A stretch of 64,000 nucleotides of DNA, taken from Agriotes lineatus (Eukaryota; Arthropoda; Insecta; Coleoptera; Elateridae). Below are positions 40,770-51,185 of this stretch, one piece after another (position 1 is the first letter of the stretch; every line of letters starts with the position of its first letter). The translations under genes and the position numbers were made by a program. The notes below the pieces were generated by a model, which saw only the letters and a program-made list of their open reading frames with translations, made no database searches and was not told where the DNA came from. The stretch spans positions 62,001-126,000 of the forward strand of contig CALNHX010002958.1 of assembly GCA_940337035.1 (NCBI GenBank), written 5' to 3'.

Positions 40770-41215
40770 CTAAATCAGTAGGTGCCATTCTGATGAGTTT
40801 CGAATTAGTTTACAGTTGTTTTTGTAAAATCTTTAGCATTCTGCAATTACTGTCTATTAATTATAATATGTTACGTACTGCTAGTAGCATTTTGACGTCA
40901 TTAAGAAATCGCATTCGAACACCGAAATACCGTTACTAAAATTTAAAAAATCTAAAAGCGTTTCTACTGTCGAAATGATATCCAAAACGTCTTAGATTGT
41001 TTGCCAGAGCGTTTACAGGGTCTAGCATGCCATTTTGTCTACTTCTAAAACAGTAGGTGCCATTCTGATGAGTTTCAAATTAGTTTACAGTTGTTTTTGT
41101 AAAATCTTTAGCATTCTGCAATTACTGTCTATTAATTATAATATGTTACGTACTGCTAGTAGCATTTTGACGTCATTAAGAAATCGCATTCGAACACCGA
41201 AATACCGTTACTAAA
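40770..41215. repeat. Type C satellite monomers, island 3
   Basis: About one and a half type C monomers between A and B monomers. The left junction is inside a B monomer at CTAAATCAGTAGG and the right junction at ACCGTTACTAAAATTTAAAACTC, so both edges are hybrid monomers, as expected from unequal exchange or conversion. Confidence 0.8.
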
Positions 41216-43672
41216 ATTTAAAACTCTAAGAGCGTTTCTACTATCGAAATAAATTCCAAAACGTCTCAGATAGTCCGCCAGAGCGTTTACAGGCTCTAGC
41301 ATGCCATTTTGTCTACTTCTAAAATAGTAGGTGCCATTCTGATGCATTTAAAATTAGTTTACAGTTGTTTCTGTACAATCTTTAGCATTCTGCAATTACT
41401 GTCTATTAATTATAATATGTTACGTACTGCTAGTAGCATTTTGATGTCATTAAGAAATCGCATTCAAACACCGAAATAGCGTTACTAAAATTTAAAACTC
41501 TAAGAGCGTTTCTACTATCGAAATAAATTCCAAAACGTCTCAGATAGTCCGCCAGAGCGTTTACAGGCTCTAGCATGCCATTTTGTCTACTTCTAAAATA
41601 GTAGGTGCCATTCTGATGCATTTAAAATTAGTTTACAGTTGTTTCTGTACAATCTTTAGCATTCTGCAATTACTGTCTATTAATTATAATATGTTACGTA
41701 CTGCTAGTAGCATTTTGACGTCATTAAGAAATCGCATTCAAACACCGAAATAGCGTTACTAAAATTTAAAAAATCTAAGAACGTTTCTACTATCGAAATA
41801 AATTCCAAAACGCCTTAGATAGTTAGCCAGAGCGTTTACAGGCTCTAGCATGCCATTTTGTCTACTTCTAAAATAGTAGGTGCCATTCTGATGCATTTCA
41901 AATTAGTTTACAGTTGTTTCTGTACAAACTTTAGCATTCTGCAATTACTGTCTATTAATTATAATATGTTACGTACTGCTAGTAGCATTTTGACGTCATT
42001 AAGAAATCGCATTCAAACACCGAAATAGCGTTACTAAAATTTAAAAAATCTAAGAACGTTTCTACTATCGAAATAAATTCCAAAACGCCTTAGATAGTTA
42101 GCCAGAGCGTTTACAGGCTCTAGCATGCCATTTTGTCTACTTCTAAAATAGTAGGTGCCATTCTGATGCATTTAAAATTAGTTTACAGTTGTTTCTGTAC
42201 AATCTTTAGCATTCTGCAATTACTGTCTATTAATTATAATATGTTACGTACTGCTAGTAGCATTTTGACGTCATTAAGAAATCGCATTCAAACACCGAAA
42301 TAGCGTTACTAAAATTTAAAAAATCTAAGAACGTTTCTACTATCGAAATAAATTCCAAAACGCCTTAGATAGTTAGCCAGAGCGTTTACAGGCTCTAGCA
42401 TGCCATTTTGTCTACTTCTAAAATAGTAGGTGCCATTCTGATGCATTTAAAATTAGTTTACAGTTGTTTCTGTACAATCTTTAGCATTCTGCAATTACTG
42501 TCTATTAATTATAATATGTTACGTACTGCTAGTAGCATTTTGACGTCATTAAGTAATCGCATTCAAACACCGAAATAGCGTTACTAAAATTTTATAAAAT
42601 CTAAGAACGTTTCTACTATCGAAATAAATTCCAAAACGTCTCAGATAGTCCGCCAGAGCGTTTACAGGCTCTAGCATGCCATTTTGTCTACTTCTAAAAT
42701 AGTAGGTGCCATTCTGATGCATTTAAAATTAGTTTACAGTTGTTTCTGTACAATCTTTAGCATTCTGCAATTACTGTCTATTAATTATAATATGTTACGT
42801 ACTGCTAGTAGCATTTTGACGTCATTAAGAAATCGCATTCAAACACCGAAATAGCGTTACTAAAATTTAAAAAATCTAAGAACGTTTCTACTATCGAAAT
42901 AAATTCCAAAACGCCTTAGATAGTTAGCCAGAGCGTTTACAGGCTCTAGCATGCCATTTTGTCTACTTCTAAAATAGTAGGTGCCATTCTGATGCATTTA
43001 AAATTAGTTTACAGTTGTTTCTGTACAAACTTTAGCATTCTGCAATTACTGTCTATTAATTATAATATGTTACGTACTGCTAGTAGCATTTTGATGTCAT
43101 TAAGAAATCGCATTCAAACACCGAAATAGCGTTACTGAAATTTAAAAATCTAAGAGCGTTTCTACTATCGAAATAAATTCCAAAACGTCTCAGATAGTCC
43201 GCCAGAGCGTTTACAGGCTCTAGCATGCCATTTTGTCTACTTCTAAAATAGTAGGTGCCATTCTGATGCATTTAAAATTAGTTTACAGTTGTTTCTGTAC
43301 AATCTTTAGCATTCTGCAATTACTGTCTATTAATTATAATATGTTACGTACTGCTAGTAGCATTTTGACGTCATTAAGAAATCGCATTCAAACACCGAAA
43401 TAGCGTTACTAAAATTTAAAAAATCTAAGAACGTTTCTACTATCGAAATAAATTCCAAAACGCCTTAGATAGTTAGCCAGAGCGTTTACAGGCTCTAGCA
43501 TGCCATTTTGTCTACTTCTAAAATAGTAGGTGCCATTCTGATGCATTTAAAATTAGTTTACAGTTGTTTCTGTACAATCTTTAGCATTCTGCAATTACTG
43601 TCTATTAATTATAATATGTTACGTACTGCTAGTAGCATTTTGACGTCATTAAGAAATCGCATTCAAACACCG

Positions 43673-46549
43673 AATTACCGTTACTAAAATTTAAAAAATC
43701 TAAAAGCGTTTCTACTGTCGAAATGATATCCAAAACGTCTTAGATTGTTTGCCAGAGCGTTTACAGGCTCTAGCATGCCATTTTGTCTACTTCTAAAACA
43801 GTAGGTGCCATTTTGATGAGTTTCAAATTAGTTTACAGTTGTTTTTGTAAAATCTTTAGCATTCTGCAATTACTGTCTATTAATTATAATATGTTACGTA
43901 CTGCTAGTAGCATTTTGACGTCATTAAGAAATCGCATTCGAACACCGAAATACCGTTACTAAAATTTAAAAAATCTAAAAGCGTTTCTACTGTCGAAATG
44001 ATATCCAAAACGCCTTAGATTGTTTGCCAGAGCGTTTACAGGGTCTAGCATGCCATTTTGTCTACTTCTAAAACAGTAGGTGCCATTCTGATGAGTTTCG
44101 AATTAGTTGTTTTTGTAAAATCTTTAGCATTCTGCAATTACTGTCTATTAATTATAATATGTTACGTACTGCTAGTAGCATTTTGACGTCATTAAGAAAT
44201 CGCATTCGAACACCGAAATACCGTTACTAAAATTTAAAAAATCTAAAAGCGTTTCTACTGTCGAAATGATATCCAAAACGTCTTAGATTGTTTGCCAGAG
44301 CGTTTACAGGGTCTAGCATGCCATTTTGTCTACTTCTAAAACAGTAGGTGCCATTCTGATGAGTTTCAAATTAGTTTACAGTTGTTTTTGTAAAATCTTT
44401 AGCATTCTGCAATTACTGTCTATTAATTATAATATGTTACGTACTGCTAGTAGCATTTTGACGTCATTAAGAAATCGCATTCGAACACCGAAATACCGTT
44501 ACTAAAATTTAAAAAATCTAAAAGCGTTTCTACTGTCGAAATGATATCCAAAACGTCTTAGATTGTTTGCCAGAGCGTTTACAGGGTCTAGCATGCCATT
44601 TTGTCTACTTCTAAAACAGTAGGTGCCATTTTGATGAGTCTCAAATTAGTTTACAGTTGTTTTTGTAAAATCTTTAGCATTCTGCAATTACTGTCTGTTA
44701 ATTATAATATGTTACGTACTGCTAGTAGCATTTTGACGTCATTAAGAAATCGCATTCGAACACCGAAATACCGTTATTAAAATTTAAAAAATCTAAAAGC
44801 GTTTCTACTGTCGAAATGATATCCAAAACGTCTTAGATTGTTTGCCAGAGCGTTTACAGGGTCTAGCATGCCATTTTGTCTACTTCTAAAAGAGTAGGTG
44901 CCATTCTGATGAGTTTCAAATTAGTTTACAGTTGTTTTTGTAAAATCTTTAGCATTCTGCAATTACTGTCTATTAATTATAATATGTTACGTACTGCTAG
45001 TAGCATTTTGACGTCATTAAGAAATCGCATTCGAACACCGAAATACCGTTACTAAAATTTAAAAAATCTAAAAGCGTTTCTAATGTCGAAATGATATCCA
45101 AAACGTCTTAGATTGTTTGCCAGAGCGTTTACAGGGTCTAGCATGCCATTTTGTCTACTTCTAAAACAGTAGGTGCCATTTTGATGAGTTTCAAATTAGT
45201 TTACAGTTGTTTTTGTAAAATCTTTAGCATTCTGCAATTACTGTCTATTAATTATAATATGTTACGTACTGCTAGTAGCATTTTGACGTCATTAAGAAAT
45301 CGCATTCGAACACCGAAATACCGTTAGTAAAATTTAAAAAATCTAAAAGCGTTTCTACTGTCGAAATGATATCCAAAACGTCTTAGATTGTTTGCCAGAG
45401 CGTTTACAGGGTCTAGGATGCCATTTTGTCTACTTCTAAAACAGTAGGTGCCATTCTGATGAGTTTCAAATTAGTTTACAGTTGTTTTTGTAAAATCTTT
45501 AGCATTCTGCAATTACTGTCTATTAATTATAATATGTTACGTACTGCTAGTAGCATTTTGACGTCATTAAGAAATCGCATTCAAACACCGAAATACCGTT
45601 ACTAAAATTTAAAAAATCTAAAAGCGTTTCTAATGTCGAAATGATATCCAAAACGTCTTAGATTGTTTGCCAGAGCGTTTACAGGGTCTAGCATGCCATT
45701 TTGTCTACTTCTAAAACAGTAGGTGCCATTTTGATGAGTTTAAAGTTAGTTTACAGTTGTTTTTGTAAAATCTTTAGCATTCTGCAATTACTGTCTATTA
45801 ATTATAATATGTTACGTACTGCTAGTAGCATTTTGACGTCATTAAGAAATCGCATTCGAACACCGAAATACCGTTACTAAAATTTAAAAAATCTAAAAGC
45901 GTTTCTACTGTCGAAATGATATCCAAAACGTCTTAGATTGTTTGCCAGAGCGTTTACAGGGTCTAGCATGCCATTTTGTCTACTTCTAAAACAGTAGGTG
46001 CCATTTTGATGAGTTTCAAATTAGTTTACAGTTGTTTTTGTAAAATCTTTAGCATTCTGCAATTACTGTCTATTAATTATAATATGTTACGTACTGCTAG
46101 TAGCATTTTGACGTCATTAAGAAATCGCATTCGAACACCGAAATACCATTACTAAAATTTAAAAAATCTAAAAGCGTTTCTACTGTCGAAATGATATCCA
46201 AAACGTCTTAGATTGTTTGCCAGAGCGTTTACAGGGTCTAGCATGCCATTTTGTCTATTTCTAAAACAGTAGGTGCCATTTTGATGAGTTTCAAATTAGT
46301 TTACAGTTGTTTATGTAAAATCTTTAGCATTCTGCAATTACTGTCTATTAATTATAATATGTTACGTACTGCTAGTAGCATTTTGACGTCATTAAGAAAT
46401 CGCATTCGAACACCGAAATACCGTTACTAAAATTTAAAAAATCTAAAAGCGTTTCTACTGTCGAAATGATATCCAAAACGTCTTAGATTGTTTGCCAGAG
46501 CGTTTACAGGGTCTAGCATGCCATTTTGTCTACTTCTAAAACAGTAGGT
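43673..46549. repeat. Type C satellite block at the array edge
   Basis: About ten and a half consecutive type C monomers ending at the retrotransposon. All share GATATCCAAAACGTCTTAGATT, GATGAGTTTC and TTTTTGTAAAATC. One monomer lost 8 bp near 44107. This is the only place where type C forms a long run; elsewhere it occurs as islands of one to two monomers. Confidence 0.9.
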
Positions 46550-47737
46550 TGTAATGTAGCATGCTGTGAGAATGCTTAATTATTTTCAATTAATATCAAG
46601 ATATCAAAAGGGTATCATGTGATAACAAGTGTAAGAGAATAACGGGTGGCAGTAAATATTAGCAACCAAGAGGTTGTTTACAAGGGTTGAAAAGTTTCTA
46701 TAATTTAAAGATTATCAGTCAAAATATTCACATTAAAGGTCGAATAATACCTTTAATTGTGAGGATATAATTCAATTTGATACGTGTTAGTAAGAATAGC
46801 CTTCTGCACGATCAAATACTGACCAAGGGGTCAATATTAGTCTTCACATAGTGAGTTGGAGATTTATAGAAGCCATTTCAAGTGGTCATTGGTGTACAAG
46901 CCATCAGTTTAGTGAGTGTTTGTGTGTGTGGCATGCTGCAATACCGTTTTAAGAAAATATTAAACGGTCAAGTCTGCCTACAACGAGCTTTTATGGGTCA
47001 TCATCATCTTCAAGTAGGTGTTTGACGACTTCGATCAGTGTGAAACTGATATTAGAGCAACATCCCAAGTACGAGTTTGGCTGTTGAAGGTTAGTGTATT
47101 CTAGTAACAGTTTGGATACGGCAAATTTAGAATTTAAAACGTGTATTTAGATTTAGAGAATCTTAGAATATTAAGTTTTCTAAATTAATATGTTGATTTG
47201 AGTACTCGACGGTTTCGATCTTTATAATTAGAAATTTATCATTTTGGTCTAGTTATTTTAAAAAGTATTTAACCGCATTTATTGGAACTGTCATTTAATT
47301 AAATAATTTTGACAACTTTAATCTGACTATTAATTTGTAATGTCAATTCAAACGTTTAATACACTATAACAGTTAATTAGATTCAAACTCAAGTACTAAG
47401 AGTGTGATTTAAATAATCAAATTGATATTTATTTAGTCATTCAAAGTACAATTCATTAATACAGTTATATTTGACATTAACTCATTCAGCTGGGAAGTAC
47501 AGAGAGTCTCAATTGCTAAATAAGCTGGCTAGCCGAGGTATATTTAAACATGACATAATTTCAAAGTCAATTATGAAATTACGAGATATGTCAATATATG
47601 AGTCAGTTGAAAGCAACAAGGTAAGTGAGAATTATATATATTATTATTGATATTACTTCTGTGAATTAAACAAACAGGGTAGATATCACTAATTTTTATT
47701 ATACAATAAAATCTCCTACAAAAGGGGTGGTGTAATA
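46550..47737 (+). repeat. 5' LTR
   Basis: Begins TGTAATGTAGCATGCTGTG directly after the satellite and ends near GGTGTAATA. It matches 61818-63007 along its whole length with scattered substitutions and 1-2 bp indels. AATAAA at 47705-47710, near the 3' edge, could be a polyadenylation signal; the 3' LTR has lost it. A consensus splice donor AAG/GTAAGTG lies at 47618-47627. The termini are not the textbook TG...CA; the exact 3' end is uncertain by a few bases. Confidence 0.92.
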
Positions 47738-47739
47738 AA

Positions 47740-47765
47740 ATTGACGCGCAACGTGAGGCTCGAAA
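47740..47765 (+). promoter_or_regulatory. Candidate tRNA primer-binding site
   Basis: Two to three bases after the LTR end, TTGACGCGCAACGTGAGG is followed by CTCGAA, which resembles the complement of a tRNA acceptor end and T-arm (the complement reads TTCGAG then CCTCACGTTGCG). The location is right for a primer-binding site, but no exact tRNA match can be asserted; partial likeness to the TGAC...ACGTGA of tRNA-Trp-primed elements is only suggestive. A similar stretch occurs at 47833-47863. Confidence 0.4.
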
Positions 47766-47885
47766 GGAAGTTGTAATAAATTTAGCTCCACAAAGTGAGA
47801 TACAAAAGATAAACAAATAAGATTGTAAAATAATTGGTATCGATCAACGTGAGGGTTCGAGGCATTTAGAAGAGAGGATACGTAT

Positions 47886-49240
47886 ATGAATTTGCGGTCG
47901 GGTTTTAGAAAACCAACAAGGAAGTTAAAGAAAATGGATGGACTTCAATTAGAACAGGGTGATAACGTAGTAAATACGGAAGGACGTCAAATGCAAGAAG
48001 CTAGTACATTAGTCAGTGCATCAAATGACAGCAATATGATGCGAATGATGCAAGAAATTTTAAATAAAGTATCTACAGAAGAAAACACAAACCAGGAACT
48101 TTTAAATAAAGTATCTGCAGTAGAAAACACAAACCAGGAAATTAGATCTGTAGTTGAAGACAGCAATCAAGAGATTGTAAATAAGGTGATTGAGGTGGAA
48201 ACTGCAATGTCAGAAAAAATCGATACAATTGAAACAAAATTAAAGACGTTCCAAACAGAAAATGGAAATCTTATAAATAAGTTAAGGGTACAATTAGAAC
48301 GACAATTGGTACAGAAGGTAACACCTATCGAAAAGGAGGTAGATACCATTAGGTCACAAGTAGAAATGAACAAGGATAATATTAAAAATTTTGAAAACAA
48401 ATTTGACAGTTATCAAGGTAACGTCAAAAATCAAATTCAGTCATTGAATACCGAGGTGAAAGATATAACAAACTGTTTACAAAATAGCTCAAATAGTGGG
48501 AAGATCAGTTTTAATGGTGGTATAGTTATGCAAGCGAGTCATGAGAGACCAAAGTTTAACGGGAATAGGCAGGTATTACACCCTATTAAGTTTCTAAAGA
48601 AATTGGAAAATTATTTTGATACTATGAAGATTGTAAGTAGTAAAAAGTTACAAGTAGCAATAGAATGTTTAGAACATGAGGTAAACCTTTGGGCTGAAAG
48701 TCACTGTACTGAATGGGACAACTATGAATCTTTTAAAGTTGATTTTATTAACAAGTTTTGGTCGAGAAATATCCAGGAAAAAGCTAGGGCTGAAATTTAT
48801 ATGGCAAGAATGTATAACGGTAGATTTGGAAGTTTTACGAAACACGTGTGGTATTGGATTGCGAGAGTGCAGTATTTAGAACCAAAGATACCTGACGAGA
48901 TTCTGGTAGAAGCTCTTAGCAAACACTTTCCAATAGACGTACAAACAGCATTAGTAGCTTCGCAAGTGCAAAACGTAGAAGGAATGCTAAAGGTTTTGGA
49001 GGGTTTGGAAAATAGACAAACCAATTCAAAATTTGACGTAAGAGAAAAAACGTCAAATTTTCAAACTTCATATCCGTCAAAATTTGGTAATCGCAATGCA
49101 AACCAGTTTGAAACAAGAAATAGGATGAACCCAAACAATTACGACCAAAATCAAAATAAAATGTTAAGATTTGACAATAATGTTAGAGGAAGGGAAAATA
49201 ATAGTAATAGCTATACGATTCAAGCAAGGGGTGATTCACC
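47886..49240 (+). pseudogene. gag: gag (capsid protein), interrupted
   Basis: The frame starts at ATG 47886 and encodes about 452 residues of Gag before the foldback insertion. Residues 1-20 are basic. About 50-200 form a long predicted coiled coil with repeated NTNQE/NKV segments. About 222-375 are the Ty3-type capsid domain (RPKFNGNRQ, HPIKFLKKLENYF, W...FINKFW, LSKHFPIDVQTAL). An Asn-rich tail follows. No CCHC zinc knuckle is present in this part or in the remainder after the insertion. The ORF runs on artificially into the inserted arm to 49394, adding Lys/Ser-rich residues encoded by the foldback repeats. The last 22 codons of the original frame resume at 57999. Gag would package the element RNA in cytoplasmic particles; this copy cannot be translated whole. 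Confidence 0.88.
49233..49240. other. 8-bp target duplication GATTCACC (left)
   Basis: GATTCACC lies in the gag frame (Asp-Ser-Pro) immediately before the foldback arm that starts CGATGCCGG. The same 8 bp occurs directly after the other arm at 57999-58006, and the gag frame continues from there in phase. Confidence 0.88.
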
Positions 49241-49362
49241 CGATGCCGGAAAAAAGTCCGCAGGAAAAAGTTCCGCGGAAAATGTTCCGCCGGAAAAAGT
49301 GCCGTGGGGAAATAAATCCGCAGGAAAAAGTTCGGCAAGAAAAAGTTCCGCAAGAAAGCGAT
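49241..49362 (+). repeat. Foldback arm, left
   Basis: Tandem units of about 15 bp reading GCCGGAAAAAAGTCC, GCAGGAAAAAGTTCC, GCGGAAAATGTTCC and GCCGGAAAAAGTGCC. They continue through an AAATAAATCC variant to about 49362. Inverted match to 57880-57998, including the variant AAATAAATCC unit at the same place, so the arms are homologous unit by unit. Confidence 0.85.
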
Positions 49363-49394
49363 GCTTTGGTGTTTTGTCCATGTTACATGATTAA

Positions 49395-49918
49395 TAAGTA
49401 CCATACCATAGGGTACAAATGCATATGATAAAAATTGAAAAATTTGCTGGGCTCTTATGTATATTATAATTACATTTATAGTATTTTAAATTACTACAGT
49501 GACTATATAATCACAGTGTGGCCATACAATTTTTGACTGGAACTTTTTTATCCAATATCAAAATACGATTTTGCGGAAAACCATGATGATGTAATAAAAA
49601 AATATAATTTTTTAACGGTGTAAGCGACATTTGATAACAAAAAATTACTAAAGTCAAAATAAAATTTTACAATTCATTTGCTGAAGTGAAAGTTATTCAA
49701 AATGACTAATCTCTCAAATACAATAAAATACCACAAAGAGGTTTAAATGTTGAAGAAATATGAGTCACAAGGTGTTTTCATCAATTTATTACAATTAATG
49801 GAAATTGGAAAGTTCAAATCCAAAACGCAAATGATATAACATCATTTGTATAGAAATCTTCTCGGTAATTTAATGTGCTTTATTAACATCTAAATTATAT
49901 TAAATAGATACATGGACT
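49395..49918. other. AT-rich interior of the foldback element, nothing recognised
   Basis: Non-coding AT-rich DNA between the left arm and the 378-bp MITE. Short frames here have no recognisable similarity or consistent structure. Confidence 0.6.
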
Positions 49919-50296
49919 AAACTCCATCTAGCCCACTGGTGCTTAGGCGCATGCGCTTGATAATGTGATTCTCAGTTTGCCGAAGGTTCTACAAATGTTC
50001 AGACAATGGAGGCAAAACACAAGAGTTTCATGCCAGACCCAATTTTGACTGCCGTCAAGGTGCTAATTTAGGTTAGCTGCAGTTTAAGATTTGTGTATAC
50101 TTAGTACAAAAATGCCTGTGTATCACCATAAAACAAGCAGTTAGTCCAATCGTCGACAATAATATTGAATTTGAATTTCCCAATGAGTATTTCTCTTATT
50201 TATAGCTTAAAATCCAGTTTCGCCACTGGCATAACAGTTCCTCTAATTTCATATTCCGGAAATGTCAAAATGTACCAGTGGGCTATACTGGAGTTT
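49919..50296. mobile_element. Small TIR element (MITE), 378 bp
   Basis: Imperfect terminal inverted repeats of about 23 bp: AAACTCCATCTAGCCCACTGG at 49919 and, reversed at 50274-50296, AAACTCCAGTATAGCCCACTGG. The interior has no coding capacity and contains GGCGCATGCGC near the left end. Inside the outer repeats, TA followed by GCCCACTGGT on both sides would also fit a Tc1/mariner-type end. The superfamily is not assigned because no clear target duplication is visible. Confidence 0.6.
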
Positions 50297-50520
50297 TCCC
50301 GACATTAACTACCTGCCATACATGTTCAACCTGGAATTGCAAATGTACACCGCAATAATCTATTGAACAGTTACTTACGAATATTTAAGCAATATAAAAC
50401 TTACAAGAAAATATTTATTTCTCTGTTAAATGTTCTGGATTGTTTGTTGTTAATACTGTTCTGATTATCGTAAATAACTAATTTGTGAAAAACGGCAAAA
50501 TATGGTTCTTTTCATATATA

Positions 50521-50680
50521 ATGCAACTAGTGGGTTCTTGATTATCAAATAATCATTTCTGTTTACACGAGATATATTGTTTGGCAATCGCGCGAGTCCG
50601 AAGGACGAGCGTGATTGCCTAAAACAATATATCGAGTGGAAACAGAAATGATTTGATAATCAAGAAGACACGAGTTGCAT
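50521..50680. mobile_element. 160-bp near-perfect palindrome (foldback MITE)
   Basis: Left arm 50521-50599 starts ATGCAACTAGTGGGTTCTTG; right arm 50603-50680 ends ACACGAGTTGCAT. They are inverted copies with a few mismatches and one 2-3 bp indel, joined by a 3-base loop GAA between GAGTCC and GGACGAG. A single strand would fold into a hairpin of about 75 bp. It is too short to code. It is probably a miniature inverted-repeat element without a loop; no target duplication was recognised. Confidence 0.75.
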
Positions 50681-51082
50681 TCGGCTAGATTATATCACGC
50701 GTCAATAAACAACGTTTAGATAGTGTATTTTAAATATTAAAAGTACGGTTAATGTGGTTGTTATGACAATTGTACTGACAGCAGGTAACGTGATGTTTGT
50801 GAAGGAGTGTGATTATCACCTATTAATCAGGAAGGTATGTGATTGTCAGTTGCTATGTACATTATCAAAAGTTAATACATGCGTAACTATGCATTTTGCC
50901 GTTTTTCATTGGTTGATGGGAGAGGGAGTGGTATAATCCGTATAAACAAACTATAATTTGGAAAACTCATGGCCGCGGGAATACTAATGGCGGATTTCAT
51001 CACGTGATACGTCCACTCAAACTTTTGACAAGTTATAAAATTCCAATGTCTTATTTTGACATTAGTAACCTTTTGGGGTGAA
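50681..51082. other. Interior spacer, nothing recognised
   Basis: Non-repetitive DNA between the palindrome and the left end of the satellite-bearing TIR element. Short frames (about 60 codons) on both strands show no family features and are taken as chance. Confidence 0.55.
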
Positions 51083-51104
51083 ATTCGGTGCACGGTCCGG
51101 TCTA
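51083..51104 (+). repeat. 22-bp terminal inverted repeat, left
   Basis: ATT followed by CGGTGCACGGTCCGGTCTA; exact inverse at 56979-57000. Confidence 0.85.
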
Positions 51105-51185
51105 TTTCTCATCCGCTGTGAGCGAAGTAAGTTTATCGATCAGCGTGTATGTCAAAATGTTGTGGGTGCCGCTATCAATGTTTAA

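Larger units (their letters stand above)
17635..46549. repeat. 274-bp satellite array, right block
   Basis: Continuation of the same 274-275 bp tandem array, about 105 monomers, to an abrupt end inside a type C monomer at AAAACAGTAGGT, where the LTR retrotransposon begins. From about 20.6 kb onward, long stretches alternate A (274 bp) and B (275 bp) monomers, giving a 549-bp dimer period. A monomer at about 36790-37030 has a 35-bp internal deletion (ACTAGCATT joined to ACTAGCGTTAC). Other small losses are at 36514 (4 bp) and near 44107 (8 bp). Confidence 0.97.

Noticed and set aside
434..43271. A 63-codon minus-strand ORF (MHQNGTYYFRSRQNG...) in nearly every type A monomer
   Set aside because: It recurs because monomers are nearly identical. 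The period is not a multiple of three, type B monomers break it, substitutions are not biased to silent sites by eye, and there is no family resemblance. Treated as a by-product of the satellite.
43673..46549. Hammerhead ribozyme in type C monomers (CTGATGAG and CGAAA)
   Set aside because: The two core strings are far apart and in the wrong order, without the pairing stems.
1..46549. CRISPR-like array
   Set aside because: The repeat is continuous, with no unique spacers, and the monomer is far longer than a CRISPR repeat.
1..46549. CENP-B box-like site in the satellite
   Set aside because: No TTCG....A..CGGG match was seen in the monomer consensus.
49171..49428. ORF of 85 codons and its antisense partner over the left foldback arm
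   Set aside because: Open frames arise from the short GC-containing tandem units of the arm; the amino-acid repeats mirror the DNA repeat.
50590..50612. Hammerhead ribozyme (GAGTCC...GGACGAG)
   Set aside because: Stem-II-like letters are present, but the CTGATGA core before it and the GAAA after it are missing; it is simply the tip of the palindrome.
50754..51093. Two short ORFs between the palindrome and the 106-bp satellite element
   Set aside because: About 60-68 codons, overlapping on opposite strands, with no recognisable domain or start context.
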